64,000 bases of DNA from Longispora sp040681875. GTDB lineage: Bacteria > Actinomycetota > Actinomycetes > Mycobacteriales > Micromonosporaceae. The translations under genes were made by a program, and so were the position numbers. The stretch is taken from the NCBI RefSeq assembly GCF_040681875.1, contig NZ_JBFAZP010000002.1, positions 124,001 to 188,000 of the forward strand, written 5' to 3'. The notes under the pieces are model-generated. The model was given only the letters and a program-made list of their open reading frames with translations. It ran no database searches and was not told the origin of the DNA. Shown in pieces: positions 7,692 through 16,884 of the stretch (positions are counted from its first letter, which is position 1; the number at the start of each line of letters is the position of its first letter).

Positions 7692-8309
7692 TCAGTGGGT
7701 CGAGTCGCGGATGCCGGTGAGGCGGTGCAGGAGGGCTGTCGCGTCCGGGGACAGCTGGTGGCCGGTGGCCCGGCATTCCGTCGCGTGGTCCGCGAGCAAC
7801 TCCGCCAGCCCCGCGTCCGCGCGCCGCTCCAGGTCGTGCACCACCGCCAGCGGCACCCCCGTCCGCACGCAGGTCAGCACCGCCCCCCGCCAGGCCCCGT
7901 CGTCGAGGTGCGCGGAGTACGGGCCCATCGCGGCCGCGAGGAGGCGGGGGTCGCTGCTGCGGACGGCGTCGTGCAGGACGGGGACCGCCGACGGGCCGAG
8001 GTCCAGCATGGGCAGGGCGCGCAGGACGGCGAGCTTCTCGGTCGGGTCGCCGAACTGGTAGAGCTGGGCCACCACCTCGGTGAGGCGGGTGCCGCACAGC
8101 GGCAGGACGGACAGCAGCAGGACCCGGGCCGCCACGTCGGCCGTCCAGCCGGGGGCCGCCGGGAGGGCGACCTGGCCGCAGCGGCGCCGGGCGACCGAGT
8201 AGTAGCCGACGACGGTGGCGGGTTCGACGGTGACCCGGATGAGGGCGCCGACCAGCCAGTCGCGGTCGGGTACGGCGACGAGCGCGGCGCGCAGCCGGTC
8301 CGGGGTCAT
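7692..8309 (-). CDS. EboA-like domain protein
   Basis: A 205-residue, Leu/Ala-rich helical protein resembling the EboA family found in bacterial ebo-type gene sets next to TIM-barrel isomerases. Features are an N-terminal RDWLVGALIRVTVEP helix, a QLYQFGDPTEKLAVLRALP segment near residue 90 and a HEAT-like repeat character. Its molecular function is not established. It starts 34 bp after the isomerase gene stop and is the last gene of the carbohydrate operon. It ends 15 bp from the convergent hypothetical gene. Confidence 0.7.
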   Translation of the reverse strand: MTPDRLRAALVAVPDRDWLVGALIRVTVEPATVVGYYSVARRRCGQVALPAAPGWTADVAARVLLLSVLPLCGTRLTEVVAQLYQFGDPTEKLAVLRALPMLDLGPSAVPVLHDAVRSSDPRLLAAAMGPYSAHLDDGAWRGAVLTCVRTGVPLAVVHDLERRADAGLAELLADHATECRATGHQLSPDATALLHRLTGIRDSTH

Positions 8310-8343
8310 GCGGGTCCTCCTCAGCGGGTCGCCAGGGTCAATA

Positions 8344-9354
8344 TCATCGACTCTGATCGCTGAATGCGGCGTCGAACGCGCCGGTCGGCGGGTCGAAGCT
8401 CATCCGGCGGACGAACGCCAGGGCCTCGGGCGCGCCGGCCAGCCGGTCCATGCCGGCGTCCTCCCACTCGATGGAGACGGGGCCGGCGTACCCGATGTGG
8501 TTGAGGGCTCGGAAGCAGTCCTCCCAGGGGACGTCGCCCCGGCCGGTGGACACGAAGTCCCAGCCGCGGCGCGGGTCGCCCCAGGCCAGGTGCGAGGACA
8601 GCCGGCCCCGGCGGCCGTCGCGGGCCCGCATCCGGGTGTCCTTGCAGTCCACGTGGTAGATCCGGTCGGCGAAGTCGAGGATGAACGCGACCGGGTCGAG
8701 GTCCTGCCAGACCATGTGCGACGGGTCCCAGTTGAGGCCGAACGCGGGGCGGTTGCCGATCGCGTCGAGGGTGCGGCGGGTGGTCCAGTAGTCGTAGGCG
8801 ATCTCGCCCGGGTGCACCTCGTGCGCGAACCGGACGCCGACCTCGTCGAACACGTCGAGGATGGGGTGCCAGCGGGCGGCGAAGTCGGCGTACCCGGCGT
8901 CGAGGGTGGATTCCGGCACCGGGGGGAACATCGCGAGCAGGTGCCAGATCGACGAGCCGGTGAAGCCGACGACGGTGTCCACGCCGAGGAGCGCGGCGGC
9001 CCGGGCGGTGTCCTTCATCCGGTCGGCGGCGCGGCGGCGGACGCCCTCGGGGTGCCCGTCGCCCCAGACGGCGGCCGGCAGGATCGCGCGGTGCCGGTCG
9101 TCGACCGGGTGGTCGCAGACGGCCTGGCCGACGAGGTGGTTGGACAGGGCGTGGGTGGTGAGGCCGTGCCGGGCGAGGATGGCGCGCCGGTCCTTGACGT
9201 AGGTGTCGTCGGACAGGGCGCGGGGCACGTCGAAGTGGTCGCCCCAGCAGGCGATCTCCAGGCCGTCGTAGCCCCAGGAGGCGGCCAGGCGGCAGACCTC
9301 CTCGAACGGGAGGTCGGCCCACTGGCCGGTGAACAGGGTGATCGGTCGGGTCAT
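8344..9354 (-). CDS. Sugar phosphate isomerase/epimerase (xylose-isomerase-like TIM barrel)
   Basis: A 336-residue AP-endonuclease-2-type TIM barrel. Metal/substrate-ligand segments are visible: DGLEIACWGDHFD near residue 28, FAHEVHPGEIAYD near 180, GLNWDPSHMVWQ near 212, YHVDCKDTRM near 240 and VSIEWEDAGMDR near 300. The ordered E, D/H, H and E ligands suggest an active Mn-dependent isomerase, epimerase or hydro-lyase. ATG 9354 is chosen because the barrel begins directly after it; upstream residues are Pro/Gly-rich noise. With the oxidoreductase and DUF1080 genes upstream it may process 3-keto-glycosides or similar sugars. Confidence 0.88.
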   Translation of the reverse strand: MTRPITLFTGQWADLPFEEVCRLAASWGYDGLEIACWGDHFDVPRALSDDTYVKDRRAILARHGLTTHALSNHLVGQAVCDHPVDDRHRAILPAAVWGDGHPEGVRRRAADRMKDTARAAALLGVDTVVGFTGSSIWHLLAMFPPVPESTLDAGYADFAARWHPILDVFDEVGVRFAHEVHPGEIAYDYWTTRRTLDAIGNRPAFGLNWDPSHMVWQDLDPVAFILDFADRIYHVDCKDTRMRARDGRRGRLSSHLAWGDPRRGWDFVSTGRGDVPWEDCFRALNHIGYAGPVSIEWEDAGMDRLAGAPEALAFVRRMSFDPPTGAFDAAFSDQSR

Positions 9355-9443
9355 GGCGGGTCTCACGATCTGTGGTCGGGCCGGGTGGCCGGGAACGGAC
9401 GGGCCGCCCGGGCCGGGAACGGGGCGCCGGGCGGGCGGCAGGG

Positions 9444-9472
9444 CCGGGTGGGCGGAGGGGCCGCCCACCCGG
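9444..9472 (-). terminator. Perfect 12-bp hairpin after the ThuA/DUF1080 gene
   Basis: CCGGGTGGGCGG (9444-9455) and CCGCCCACCCGG (9461-9472) pair perfectly around AGGGG, just past the stop codon of the minus-strand gene ending at 9479. The same arm sequence recurs at 11673-11702 after the neighbouring paralogous gene. It may attenuate transcription into the isomerase gene. Confidence 0.7.
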
Positions 9473-9478
9473 GGTCGG

Positions 9479-11557
9479 TCAGGGCAGGGTCCACCTCTGG
9501 TTCGGTCCGGCGTGACAATCCCAGATCACCAGGGGGGTACCGTCCGCCGAGCCGCCGCCCGACGCGTCCAGGCAGCGCCCCGACCGGGGGTTGCGGAGCG
9601 TGCCGTCGGCCTGGGCGGCCCAGTTCTGGGCGCCGGTCCCGTTGCAGGTCCACAGTTGCGCCCGGGTGCCGTTGGCGGTCCCGCCGCCGGCGACGTCGAG
9701 GCACTTGCCCAGCGCGCGCAGGGTCGTGCCGGTCACGGTCCAGGTCTGGGCGGCGGAGCCGTTGCAGCCGTACAGCTGGAGCTTCGTGCCGTCGGCCGTC
9801 GCGCCGCCCGTGACGTCGACGCACCTGCCGGACGCTCCCCTGATCGGGCCGACGCCGCCGGGTGCCGTCCGGTACAGGGTGAAGTCGTCCACGTCGAAGG
9901 ACGAGCCCGTGAACGCGAGGTACACGGTGTGCCGGCCGGAAGGGACACCGGTCAGAGGGGTACGGACGTCGGCGTAGGTCTCCCAGCCGCCGGTCACCGG
10001 CACCGCCACGGTCCCGAGCAGCGGGCCGGTCGGGGAGTCGGCGCGGACCTGGATGCCGCCGGTGGAGCCGACGCCCGCGACCCGCGCGGTGAAGGAGGTG
10101 ACCCCGGTGAGGTCGAGGTCGTTGTAGGCGGCCCAGTCCCCCGGCGCGACGTCGCCGAGTACCGCGCCGCCGTGTGCCGCGTGCGGGTAGAGCTTCGGCC
10201 CGTCGGAGTTCGCGGCGGAGGCGTACTCGGCCTGGGTGGCGTAGCCGCCCGTCTCCCGGAGCCGGATGTTGCGGAAGGACGCGTCGTCGCCCGTGCCGTG
10301 GTTCTGCAGGCCGATGTGGCCCTGTCGCAGCGAACGGGCCGGGTCGGTGTTGGTGAAGTCGTTGACCAGCACCCCGTTGAGGAGTACCCGGAGCCGTTCG
10401 CCCTCGACCAGCAGCTCGTAGGTGTTCCACTCCCCCGGCGGGTTGAGCGCCCCGTCGCGGGCGGCCAGGTCGGCGGACTGGAAGCCGTAGACCGCGCCGG
10501 TGGTCCGGTCGGGGGTGTCGGTGGCGTCGATCTGGATCTCGTAGCCGTTGTCCACCGCCGACCACGGGTCGGTGCTGGCCGGGAAGCCGACGAAGACCCC
10601 GGAGTTGTCGTCGCCGGCCAGCCGCCAGTCGAGTTTGAGGGAGTAGGAGCCCAGCTCCTTCCCGGAGTACCAGAGCAGGCCGAGGCCGTCGTGCGAGGTG
10701 AGCGTGCCGTTGGCGTTGCTGAAGCCGCCCGGCCCGGCCTGGGACCAGCCGGCGGTGGAGCCGTTGTACAGCGGGGTGTAGCCGGTCTCGGGGCGGCAGT
10801 CGGCCCTCGTCCGGCCGGCGGCGTACCGCAGGCCGCCGAGGAGTTCGGCGCGGAAGGCCGGTTCGGCGTAGGAGGCGGTGGTGTGGCCCTGGCCGGTGTA
10901 GAAGGACCGGCCGCCCTGGTACCGCTTGCACCACACGTGCGGGTGGTCGGTACCCATCGTGCCGCCGGCGTAGCTGGACTCGGTGAGGGTGGCCAGCACG
11001 TGGGCGTCGCCGCGCGGGTTGAACCGGTAGTTGTACCACTCGTCGTACCGGGACCAGGTGGGGTCGAGGTGCGCGGTGGCGGCGTGCGCGCGGTCCTCGA
11101 CGGCGGCGGTGGCCTGGGACTGGGCGGGGTGCGAGGTGAAGTAGGCGCCGACGAGTTCGCCGTAGAACGGCCAGCCGTACTCGGTGTCGGCCGCCGCGTG
11201 CACGCCCACGTAGCCGCCGCCGGCCCGGATGTAGCCCTCGAACGCGGACTGCTGGGTGGCGTCGAGGACGTCGCCGGTGGTGCTGAGGAACACGACGGCC
11301 TGGTACTGGGCCAGGTTGGTCGGGGTGAAGGTGGTGGCGTCCTCGGTGGCGGTGACCGTGAAGTTGTTGGTGGCGCCCAGGTCGCGGAACGCCTGGATGC
11401 CGGCGGGGATGGAGTCGTGCCGGAAGCTGGCGGTCTTGGAGAAGACGAGGACCTTGTAGGGGGCGTCGGCCGCGGCGGTCGCCGGGGTGGTGGGGCCGGT
11501 GACCGTGGCGAGGGCCAGGGCGGTCACCGCCAGGGTCCGGGTGAGGAGGGTTCTCAT
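9479..11557 (-). CDS. Secreted ThuA-domain, DUF1080 and ricin-lectin protein
   Basis: A 692-residue exported multidomain protein. It has a Sec signal peptide (cleaved near ATAAADAPYK), a ThuA-like glutamine-amidotransferase-fold domain (about 35-270, with SKTASFRHDSIPAGI and GGYVGVHAAADTEYGWPFYG), and a DUF1080/3-keto-disaccharide-hydrolase-like jelly roll (about 285-480, from YTPLYNGSTAGW). A CBM6-like module follows (about 480-590), then a C-terminal ricin-type lectin domain with repeated QxW-like segments (about 590-692). It probably binds and modifies polysaccharide outside the cell. Its last two domains closely match those of the next gene upstream. A 12-bp hairpin follows the stop. Confidence 0.85.
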   Translation of the reverse strand: MRTLLTRTLAVTALALATVTGPTTPATAAADAPYKVLVFSKTASFRHDSIPAGIQAFRDLGATNNFTVTATEDATTFTPTNLAQYQAVVFLSTTGDVLDATQQSAFEGYIRAGGGYVGVHAAADTEYGWPFYGELVGAYFTSHPAQSQATAAVEDRAHAATAHLDPTWSRYDEWYNYRFNPRGDAHVLATLTESSYAGGTMGTDHPHVWCKRYQGGRSFYTGQGHTTASYAEPAFRAELLGGLRYAAGRTRADCRPETGYTPLYNGSTAGWSQAGPGGFSNANGTLTSHDGLGLLWYSGKELGSYSLKLDWRLAGDDNSGVFVGFPASTDPWSAVDNGYEIQIDATDTPDRTTGAVYGFQSADLAARDGALNPPGEWNTYELLVEGERLRVLLNGVLVNDFTNTDPARSLRQGHIGLQNHGTGDDASFRNIRLRETGGYATQAEYASAANSDGPKLYPHAAHGGAVLGDVAPGDWAAYNDLDLTGVTSFTARVAGVGSTGGIQVRADSPTGPLLGTVAVPVTGGWETYADVRTPLTGVPSGRHTVYLAFTGSSFDVDDFTLYRTAPGGVGPIRGASGRCVDVTGGATADGTKLQLYGCNGSAAQTWTVTGTTLRALGKCLDVAGGGTANGTRAQLWTCNGTGAQNWAAQADGTLRNPRSGRCLDASGGGSADGTPLVIWDCHAGPNQRWTLP

Positions 11558-11672
11558 GGCTGGTGCCTCTCGGAGCGCAGGGGGCTCGGAATGCGAGGGT
11601 GGGCGATGTGGGCCTCGAGGCCGTGGGGCCGGGGACGGGATGGGCCGGGAGGCCGTGGGCCCCGGGGATGGG

Positions 11673-11702
11673 CCGGGTGGGCGGTGGGCGCCGCCCACCC
11701 GG
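11673..11702 (-). terminator. Perfect 12-bp hairpin after the sugar-dehydrogenase-like gene
   Basis: CCGGGTGGGCGG (11673-11684) and CCGCCCACCCGG (11691-11702) enclose TGGGCG, 11 bp past the stop at 11714. The arms are identical to those of the hairpin at 9444-9472, suggesting that terminator and lectin tail were duplicated together. Confidence 0.7.
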
Positions 11703-11713
11703 CGGTCAACGGG

Positions 11714-14545
11714 TCACGGCAGCGTCCACTTCTGGTTCGCCCCGCCGTGACAGTCCCAGATCAGGAGCTGCGTCCCGTCCGCCGAGCCGCCGCCCGACGC
11801 GTCCAGGCACCGCCCCGACACCGGGTTGCGCAACGTGCCGTCGGCCTGCGCGGCCCAGTTCTGGGCTCCGGTGCCGTTGCAGGTCCACAGCTGCACCTTC
11901 GTGCCGGCGGCCGTCGCTCCCCCTGCGACGTCGAGGCACTTGCCCACCGCCCGCAGCGTGGACCCGGTGACCGTCCAGGTCTGCGCACCGGTCCCGTTGC
12001 ACGTGTACAGCTGGATCTTGGTGCCGTCGGCCGTGGCGCCGCCCGCGACGTCCACGCACTTGCCGGACGCTCCCCGGATCGGGCCGACCCGCGCCGAGGA
12101 GGTGACCAGGGTGAACGCGTCGACGTCGTACAGCGCGCCCGCGCCGCCGGTGAAGACCAGGTACAGCCCGGTGGTACCCGTCGGAGGTGCCGTGACGGAG
12201 CCGGTCACCGTCGTGAAGGTCTCCCAGCCGCCGGTCACGGGCACGGTGGCCGAGCCCAGGACCTGGCCGGTCGGCGAGCCGGCGCGCAGGGTCAGCGTGC
12301 CGCCGACGCCGCCGGAGGACACCCGGGCGTCGAAGGACACCACGTTGCCGACCCGGTACGGGGTGAAGCCGACCCAGTCGCCGTTGTGGATGTCCCCGAC
12401 GGTCCGGCCGCCCTCGGCGGTGGCCTTGGTGAACGTGTTCACCCCGGAGGAGCTGGCGAAGTGTTCGGCCTGCCGGTGCCGGGGCTGGGTGACGTTCTGG
12501 GTGTGCGTGGTCAGCGGGGGCTGCCCGCCGGCTCCGTTGTCGGTGTACTGGGCGTCGAACACCCCGTACACGTTCGCCGAGGCGTCGTGCTCGCCGTCCA
12601 CGGGCACGGTGATGGTGCCCGCGCAGCCGGTGGCCGAGGTGATGGCATGCGCGTGCTGGTCGTGGCCCAGCAGGTAGGTGACGGTGACCTTGGAGCAGTC
12701 GACCGTCCCGTCCTCGGGGTCGGTGACGCTGACCTGGAACGGCACGGTGTCCCCGAAGGAGTACAGCTGGCCGTTGCCGGGCAGCGACAGGTTCACCGTC
12801 GGCGCGGTGTTGCCCACGGTGACGATGACGTCGGCGGTCGCCGTGTTGCCGACCGGGTCCCGCACGGTGAGCGTGGCCGTGTACCGCCCGTTGGCCGGGT
12901 ACGTGTGCGCCGGGTTCGCGGTCGTGGCCGTGCCGCCGTCGCCGAACGCCCACCCGTAGGTCAGCGCGCCGCCCTCGGGGTCGGAGCTGCCGGCCGAGGA
13001 GAAGGTGACCGCCAGCGGCGCGGGGCCGGAGGTCCTGTCGGCGGAGGCGACGGCGGTGGGGGCCCGGTTGGCGCCACCGATGTGGTCGATCCGGTACAGG
13101 GCGGAGTTGGCGTCGCCGTTGAAGTAGCCGGTGCCGTAGTCCAGGACGTACAGCGCGCCGTCGGGGCCGAACGCGGTGTCGATGATCTGGGTACCCGTCC
13201 AGGGGAACGCCGTGATGTCCCCGGCCGCCCCGTTGGCCTGCACGTCGATCGCCTTGAGCCACTGCCGGCCGAACTCTGCGGCGAAGAAGTGCCCGTCGAG
13301 GTCGGCGGGGAACTTCACCGGGGAGGTGGAGGCCGGGTCGTAGTGGTAGACGGCGCCGCCCATCGGGGACTCGGAGCCGGAGCCGAACTCGGGCGGGGAG
13401 CCCGCGTCGCCGCCGTACCGGATCCACGCGGCCCGCGCGCCGGGCAGGGTGCTCAGCCCGGTGTTGCGGAACGAGTTGTTCGTCGGGCCCGAGCAGGTGT
13501 ACTTCGGCCCGGTCGCGTTGGTGGCGAAGTTCCACTCGTTGTAGGTCTCGGCGGCCGTGGCGGTGCCGGTGCAGTACGGCCAGCCGTAGTTGCCGGGCGC
13601 GGTGATCCGGTCGAACTCGACCTGGCCGGCCGGTCCCCGGTTCGGGTCGGCGACCCCGGCGTCGGGGCCGTAGTCGCCCACGTAGACGGCGCCGGTGGGC
13701 TTGTCGACGGTCATCCGGTACGGGTTGCGGAAGCCCATCGCGTAGATCTCGGGCCGGGTCTTCGCGGTACCGGGGGCGAACAGGTTGCCGGTCGGGATGG
13801 AGTACGTGGCATCGGCCTCGACCTTGATCCGGAGCACCTTGCCCCGCAGGTCGTTGGAGTTGGCGGCGGTCCGTTGGGCGTCCATGGCCGGGTTGCGGTC
13901 GGTGCGCTCGTCCAGCGGGCTGTACCCGTTGGAGTTGAACGGGTTCGTGTCGTCGCCGGTGCTGAGGTACAGGTTGCCGGCGGCGTCGAAGTCGATGTCC
14001 CCGCCGACGTGGCAGCACATGCCCCGGTCGGCGTCGACGTCGAGGACCTTGCGCTCGCTGGCCGGGTCCAGGGTGCCGTCGGCCTTCAGGACGAACCGGG
14101 ACAGCCGGTTGACGCCCTTCCAGACCGAGAAGTCGGTACCCGTCACGGGGGCGTCGCCGGCGGGGGTGGACAGCGGCGGGGCGTAGTACAGGTAGAGGAA
14201 GCGGTTGGTCGCGAAGCCGGGGTCGACGCCGACGCCCTGCAACCCCTCCTCGTCGTGCTGGTAGACGGCGAGCTTGCCGGCGACCTTCGTGGCGCCGGCG
14301 GCGTCGGTGAGGCGCAGCGTGCCGTCGCGGGAGGTGTGCAGCACGGAGCGGTCGGGCAGCACGGCCATGCTGATCGGCTCGCCCATCTCGGCGACACCCT
14401 TGGCGAGGGTCACCTGCTGGTAGTCGGCGGCGTCGATCACGACGTGGGCCCGGGCGGGGGTCGCCGGCAGGGTCACCGCGAGGGGCGGCAGGGCCAGCAG
14501 CGCGGCGGCGGTCCACCGCGCACGCCACCGAGGGGAGGGGGTCAT
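11714..14545 (-). CDS. Secreted PQQ-type sugar-dehydrogenase-like protein with PKD, CBM6-like and ricin-lectin domains
   Basis: A 943-residue secreted protein. A signal peptide (to about residue 33, PATPARAHVV) precedes a GSDH-like beta-propeller (about 35-490; HDEEGLQGVGVDPGFATN, RGKVLRIKV, GFRNPYRMTVD, GNYGWPYC). Then come a PKD domain (about 497-585, FGDGGTATTANPAHTY), a linker domain with a conserved Cys pair, a CBM6-like module (about 705-810) and a ricin-type lectin domain (about 815-943). Family members oxidise sugars or act only as binding propellers; activity here is not proven. ATG 14545 has AAGGA upstream. It starts 10 bp after the oxidoreductase gene stop. Confidence 0.88.
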   Translation of the reverse strand: MTPSPRWRARWTAAALLALPPLAVTLPATPARAHVVIDAADYQQVTLAKGVAEMGEPISMAVLPDRSVLHTSRDGTLRLTDAAGATKVAGKLAVYQHDEEGLQGVGVDPGFATNRFLYLYYAPPLSTPAGDAPVTGTDFSVWKGVNRLSRFVLKADGTLDPASERKVLDVDADRGMCCHVGGDIDFDAAGNLYLSTGDDTNPFNSNGYSPLDERTDRNPAMDAQRTAANSNDLRGKVLRIKVEADATYSIPTGNLFAPGTAKTRPEIYAMGFRNPYRMTVDKPTGAVYVGDYGPDAGVADPNRGPAGQVEFDRITAPGNYGWPYCTGTATAAETYNEWNFATNATGPKYTCSGPTNNSFRNTGLSTLPGARAAWIRYGGDAGSPPEFGSGSESPMGGAVYHYDPASTSPVKFPADLDGHFFAAEFGRQWLKAIDVQANGAAGDITAFPWTGTQIIDTAFGPDGALYVLDYGTGYFNGDANSALYRIDHIGGANRAPTAVASADRTSGPAPLAVTFSSAGSSDPEGGALTYGWAFGDGGTATTANPAHTYPANGRYTATLTVRDPVGNTATADVIVTVGNTAPTVNLSLPGNGQLYSFGDTVPFQVSVTDPEDGTVDCSKVTVTYLLGHDQHAHAITSATGCAGTITVPVDGEHDASANVYGVFDAQYTDNGAGGQPPLTTHTQNVTQPRHRQAEHFASSSGVNTFTKATAEGGRTVGDIHNGDWVGFTPYRVGNVVSFDARVSSGGVGGTLTLRAGSPTGQVLGSATVPVTGGWETFTTVTGSVTAPPTGTTGLYLVFTGGAGALYDVDAFTLVTSSARVGPIRGASGKCVDVAGGATADGTKIQLYTCNGTGAQTWTVTGSTLRAVGKCLDVAGGATAAGTKVQLWTCNGTGAQNWAAQADGTLRNPVSGRCLDASGGGSADGTQLLIWDCHGGANQKWTLP

Positions 14546-14555
14546 GGCGAGTTCC

Positions 14556-15662
14556 TTAGTGTCGAGGGGTACCTGCGGGGCCGGCCACGGCCGGCGGTCG
14601 GACGCGCTCGCCCGGGTGGTGCACCGTGGTCCACCCGGCGCCGTTCGCCGCACTGCGTTCGGCCGCGTCGAGGACGAGTTGCACGCCGAGCGCCTCGGTG
14701 AACGAGGGCCCGGGGTCGGTGCCCGCGCCGATCGCGGCGATCAGGTCGCGGAGCTGGTGGGTGACGGTGTGCCCGGCGTCGGGGGCACGTCGGGGTCCGG
14801 TCCGGAGGACGGTGCGGCCCCGGGTCTCGCGGAGAACCAGCTCGTCGGGCCGGTCCCGGTCGAACGCGAGGGAGCCGCGGTCCCCGTCGACCTCGATCCG
14901 CAGCGCGTTCCGCCGACCGGCCGCCGGCCCGGCCTCGAAGCTGGCGAGCCCGCCCCCGTCGAGGCGGCCCACGACCAGGGCGGCGTCGTCCACAGTGGTC
15001 CAGCCGCGCCGGGTGCCGGGGGCGGACGGCCCCGTCACGGCGGTCACCCCGGTGACCCGGCGCCCGGTGACGTACTGGGCGAGGTCCACGACGTGCGCGC
15101 CCAGGTCGCTCCCGGAACCCACCGGCGGCCACCACCCGGGCTCGTCGGTCCGGTACGCGGCCCGCACCCGGCGGACGGTGCCGAGCCGGCCGGCGGCCAC
15201 GAGGTCCCGCAGCAGCGCGACGGCCGGCACCCGGCGGTAGCCGGACCCGCACATCGCGCGGACCCCGTGGCGGTGGGCGCGGGCGGCCGCCCCGGCCATG
15301 GCCTCCGCCTCGGCGAGCGTGTTGGCCAGCGGTTTCCCGCACAGCACGTGCTTGCCGGCGTCGAGGGCCGCGATGGCGATCCCGGCGTGGTCGCGGCCGG
15401 GCGCGCAGATGTCGATCAGGTCGATGTCGTCGCGGGCGACGAGGTCCCGCCAGTCGGCGTACCGCCCGGCCCCGCCGAGCCGGTGCGCGGCGGCTCCCCC
15501 GGCCGGGCCGGTGCCGCAGACCGCCGTCAGCTCGGCGCGCAGCGGCAGGTCGAGGTCCCGGTTGACGGCCCGCCACGCCCGCGCGTGCGCCGCGCCCGCC
15601 GCCGGGTGGCCGACCATGCCGACCCGGAGCCGGCCCCGCGCGGGCCGGACCCCGGTCCTCAT
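14556..15662 (-). CDS. Gfo/Idh/MocA-family oxidoreductase
   Basis: A 368-residue NAD(P)-dependent sugar oxidoreductase. The N-terminal Rossmann part reads LRVGMVGHPAAGAAHARAW. The family signature HVLCGKPLANTLAEAEAM near residue 105 carries the expected Lys-Pro (here CGKP rather than the common CEKP). The C-terminal substrate half begins with SGSDLGAHVVDLAQYVTG, whose Asp/His are the usual catalytic pair. ATG 15662 overlaps the ROK stop as ATGA, so the two are translationally coupled. In related loci such enzymes make or reduce 3-keto-sugars; the substrate here is unknown. Confidence 0.88.
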   Translation of the reverse strand: MRTGVRPARGRLRVGMVGHPAAGAAHARAWRAVNRDLDLPLRAELTAVCGTGPAGGAAAHRLGGAGRYADWRDLVARDDIDLIDICAPGRDHAGIAIAALDAGKHVLCGKPLANTLAEAEAMAGAAARAHRHGVRAMCGSGYRRVPAVALLRDLVAAGRLGTVRRVRAAYRTDEPGWWPPVGSGSDLGAHVVDLAQYVTGRRVTGVTAVTGPSAPGTRRGWTTVDDAALVVGRLDGGGLASFEAGPAAGRRNALRIEVDGDRGSLAFDRDRPDELVLRETRGRTVLRTGPRRAPDAGHTVTHQLRDLIAAIGAGTDPGPSFTEALGVQLVLDAAERSAANGAGWTTVHHPGERVRPPAVAGPAGTPRH

Positions 15663-16828
15663 GACGGCTGTCCGTACGCGAGGTCGCTGGCCAGGACGGC
15701 CGCGCCGATCACCCCGGCGCTGGAGCCCAGCTCCGACAGCACGACGGGCAGGTTGCCGGTGGCCATCGGCAGGGAGCGGCGGTAGACGACGCTGCGCAGT
15801 TCGGCGAGCAGGATGTGGCCCAGCCCGGCCAGGCCGCCGCCGATCACGATCATCGACGGGTTGATGAAGCTGACCAGCCCGGCGAGGACGACGCCGAGCC
15901 GGTGGCCGCCGTCGCGGACCAGCGCGATGCAGACCAGGTCGCCGGCCGCCGCGCCCTCGGCGACGTCGAGGGGGGTGACCGTGCCGGCCTCGGCGAGCCG
16001 GGCGGCCAGCGCGGGCGAGGAGTCGTCGCGGGCGGCGGCCAGGGCGTCGCGGGTCAGGGCCGAGCCGCCGAAGTGCGCCTCCAGGCAGCCGATGTTGCCG
16101 CACGAGCACGGCAGGCCGTCGGGGTCGACCTGGATGTGGCCGATGTCCCCGGCGCAGCCGTCCGGGCCCCGGAACACCTTGCCGTCGATGTGGATGCCGC
16201 AGCCGATCCCGGTGCCGATCTTCACGAACAGCACCGTGTCGACCGAGCGGGACACCCCGCCGTGCCGTTCGCCGATGGCCATGATGTTCACGTCGTTGTC
16301 GACGGCCACCGGGCAGCCGTGGTCGCGGCCGAGCTGTTCGCGGATCGGGTAGTGGTCCCAGCCGGGCATGATCGGGGGCGCGATGGGTACGCCGTCGCGG
16401 TAGCTGACCGGGCCGGGGATGCCGATCCCGATGGCCAGCAGCCGGTCGTACGCGCCGTCGGCCCGGGCCTTGGCGAGGAGCTCGTTGACCCGGCGGAGCA
16501 GGGTGCGCGGGCCCTCGCGGATGTCGACGGCCTCGCTGTAGGAGGCCACCGGTTCCAGCATCCCGTTGGTGATCGCGACGTCGAGGGAGGTCGCGCCCAG
16601 GTCCACCGCCGCCAGCCGCAGGTCCGGGGCGAGTTCGATCAGCGGGGACCGGCGGCCGCCCCGGGACGCCGCCAGGCCCGCCTCCCGGATCAGCCCGTCG
16701 TCGTGCAGGGTCTCCAGTTCGCCGGCCAGCCGGGACCGGGGGACGTCCAGCCGGGCGGCGAGCTCCGCGCGGGACACCGGCCCCTCGTCCCGGAGCCGCC
16801 GCAGCAGCCGGTATCGCAGTGGACTCAT
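15659..16828 (-). CDS. ROK-family transcriptional regulator
   Basis: A 389-residue ROK repressor. The N-terminal winged helix-turn-helix (about 3-60) reads EGPVSRAELAARLDVPRSR. The sugar-kinase-like ROK domain follows, with AVDLGATSLDVAI, the VDNDVNIMAIGE motif, and the structural zinc site in CSCGNIGCLEAHFGG. The kinase-like ATP-binding ends are present, but ROK repressors usually only bind sugar. It is the first gene of the leftward carbohydrate operon and should sense its inducer. An inverted repeat at 16864-16884 lies 36 bp upstream of the start. Confidence 0.9.
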   Translation of the reverse strand: MSPLRYRLLRRLRDEGPVSRAELAARLDVPRSRLAGELETLHDDGLIREAGLAASRGGRRSPLIELAPDLRLAAVDLGATSLDVAITNGMLEPVASYSEAVDIREGPRTLLRRVNELLAKARADGAYDRLLAIGIGIPGPVSYRDGVPIAPPIMPGWDHYPIREQLGRDHGCPVAVDNDVNIMAIGERHGGVSRSVDTVLFVKIGTGIGCGIHIDGKVFRGPDGCAGDIGHIQVDPDGLPCSCGNIGCLEAHFGGSALTRDALAAARDDSSPALAARLAEAGTVTPLDVAEGAAAGDLVCIALVRDGGHRLGVVLAGLVSFINPSMIVIGGGLAGLGHILLAELRSVVYRRSLPMATGNLPVVLSELGSSAGVIGAAVLASDLAYGQPS

Positions 16829-16863
16829 CGCGGCCCTTCCTGTCGGGTCCTGTGAGGACCGGA

Positions 16864-16884
16864 CAGTAGTGGCTTCCGCTACTG
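16864..16884. promoter_or_regulatory. Inverted repeat, possible ROK operator
   Basis: CAGTAG (16864-16869) and CTACTG (16879-16884) flank a 9-bp centre, flanked by GGA and TCC-type extensions. It lies 36 bp upstream of the ROK start, inside the expected promoter, and could be the autoregulatory site. The arms are short, so this is tentative. Confidence 0.4.

Noticed and set aside
9329..14701. Plus-strand open frame of 1790 codons opposite the lectin-protein genes
   Set aside because: Its composition (Val/Gly/Arg-rich, no motifs) is that of an antisense shadow; the minus-strand frames carry complete signal peptides and domains.
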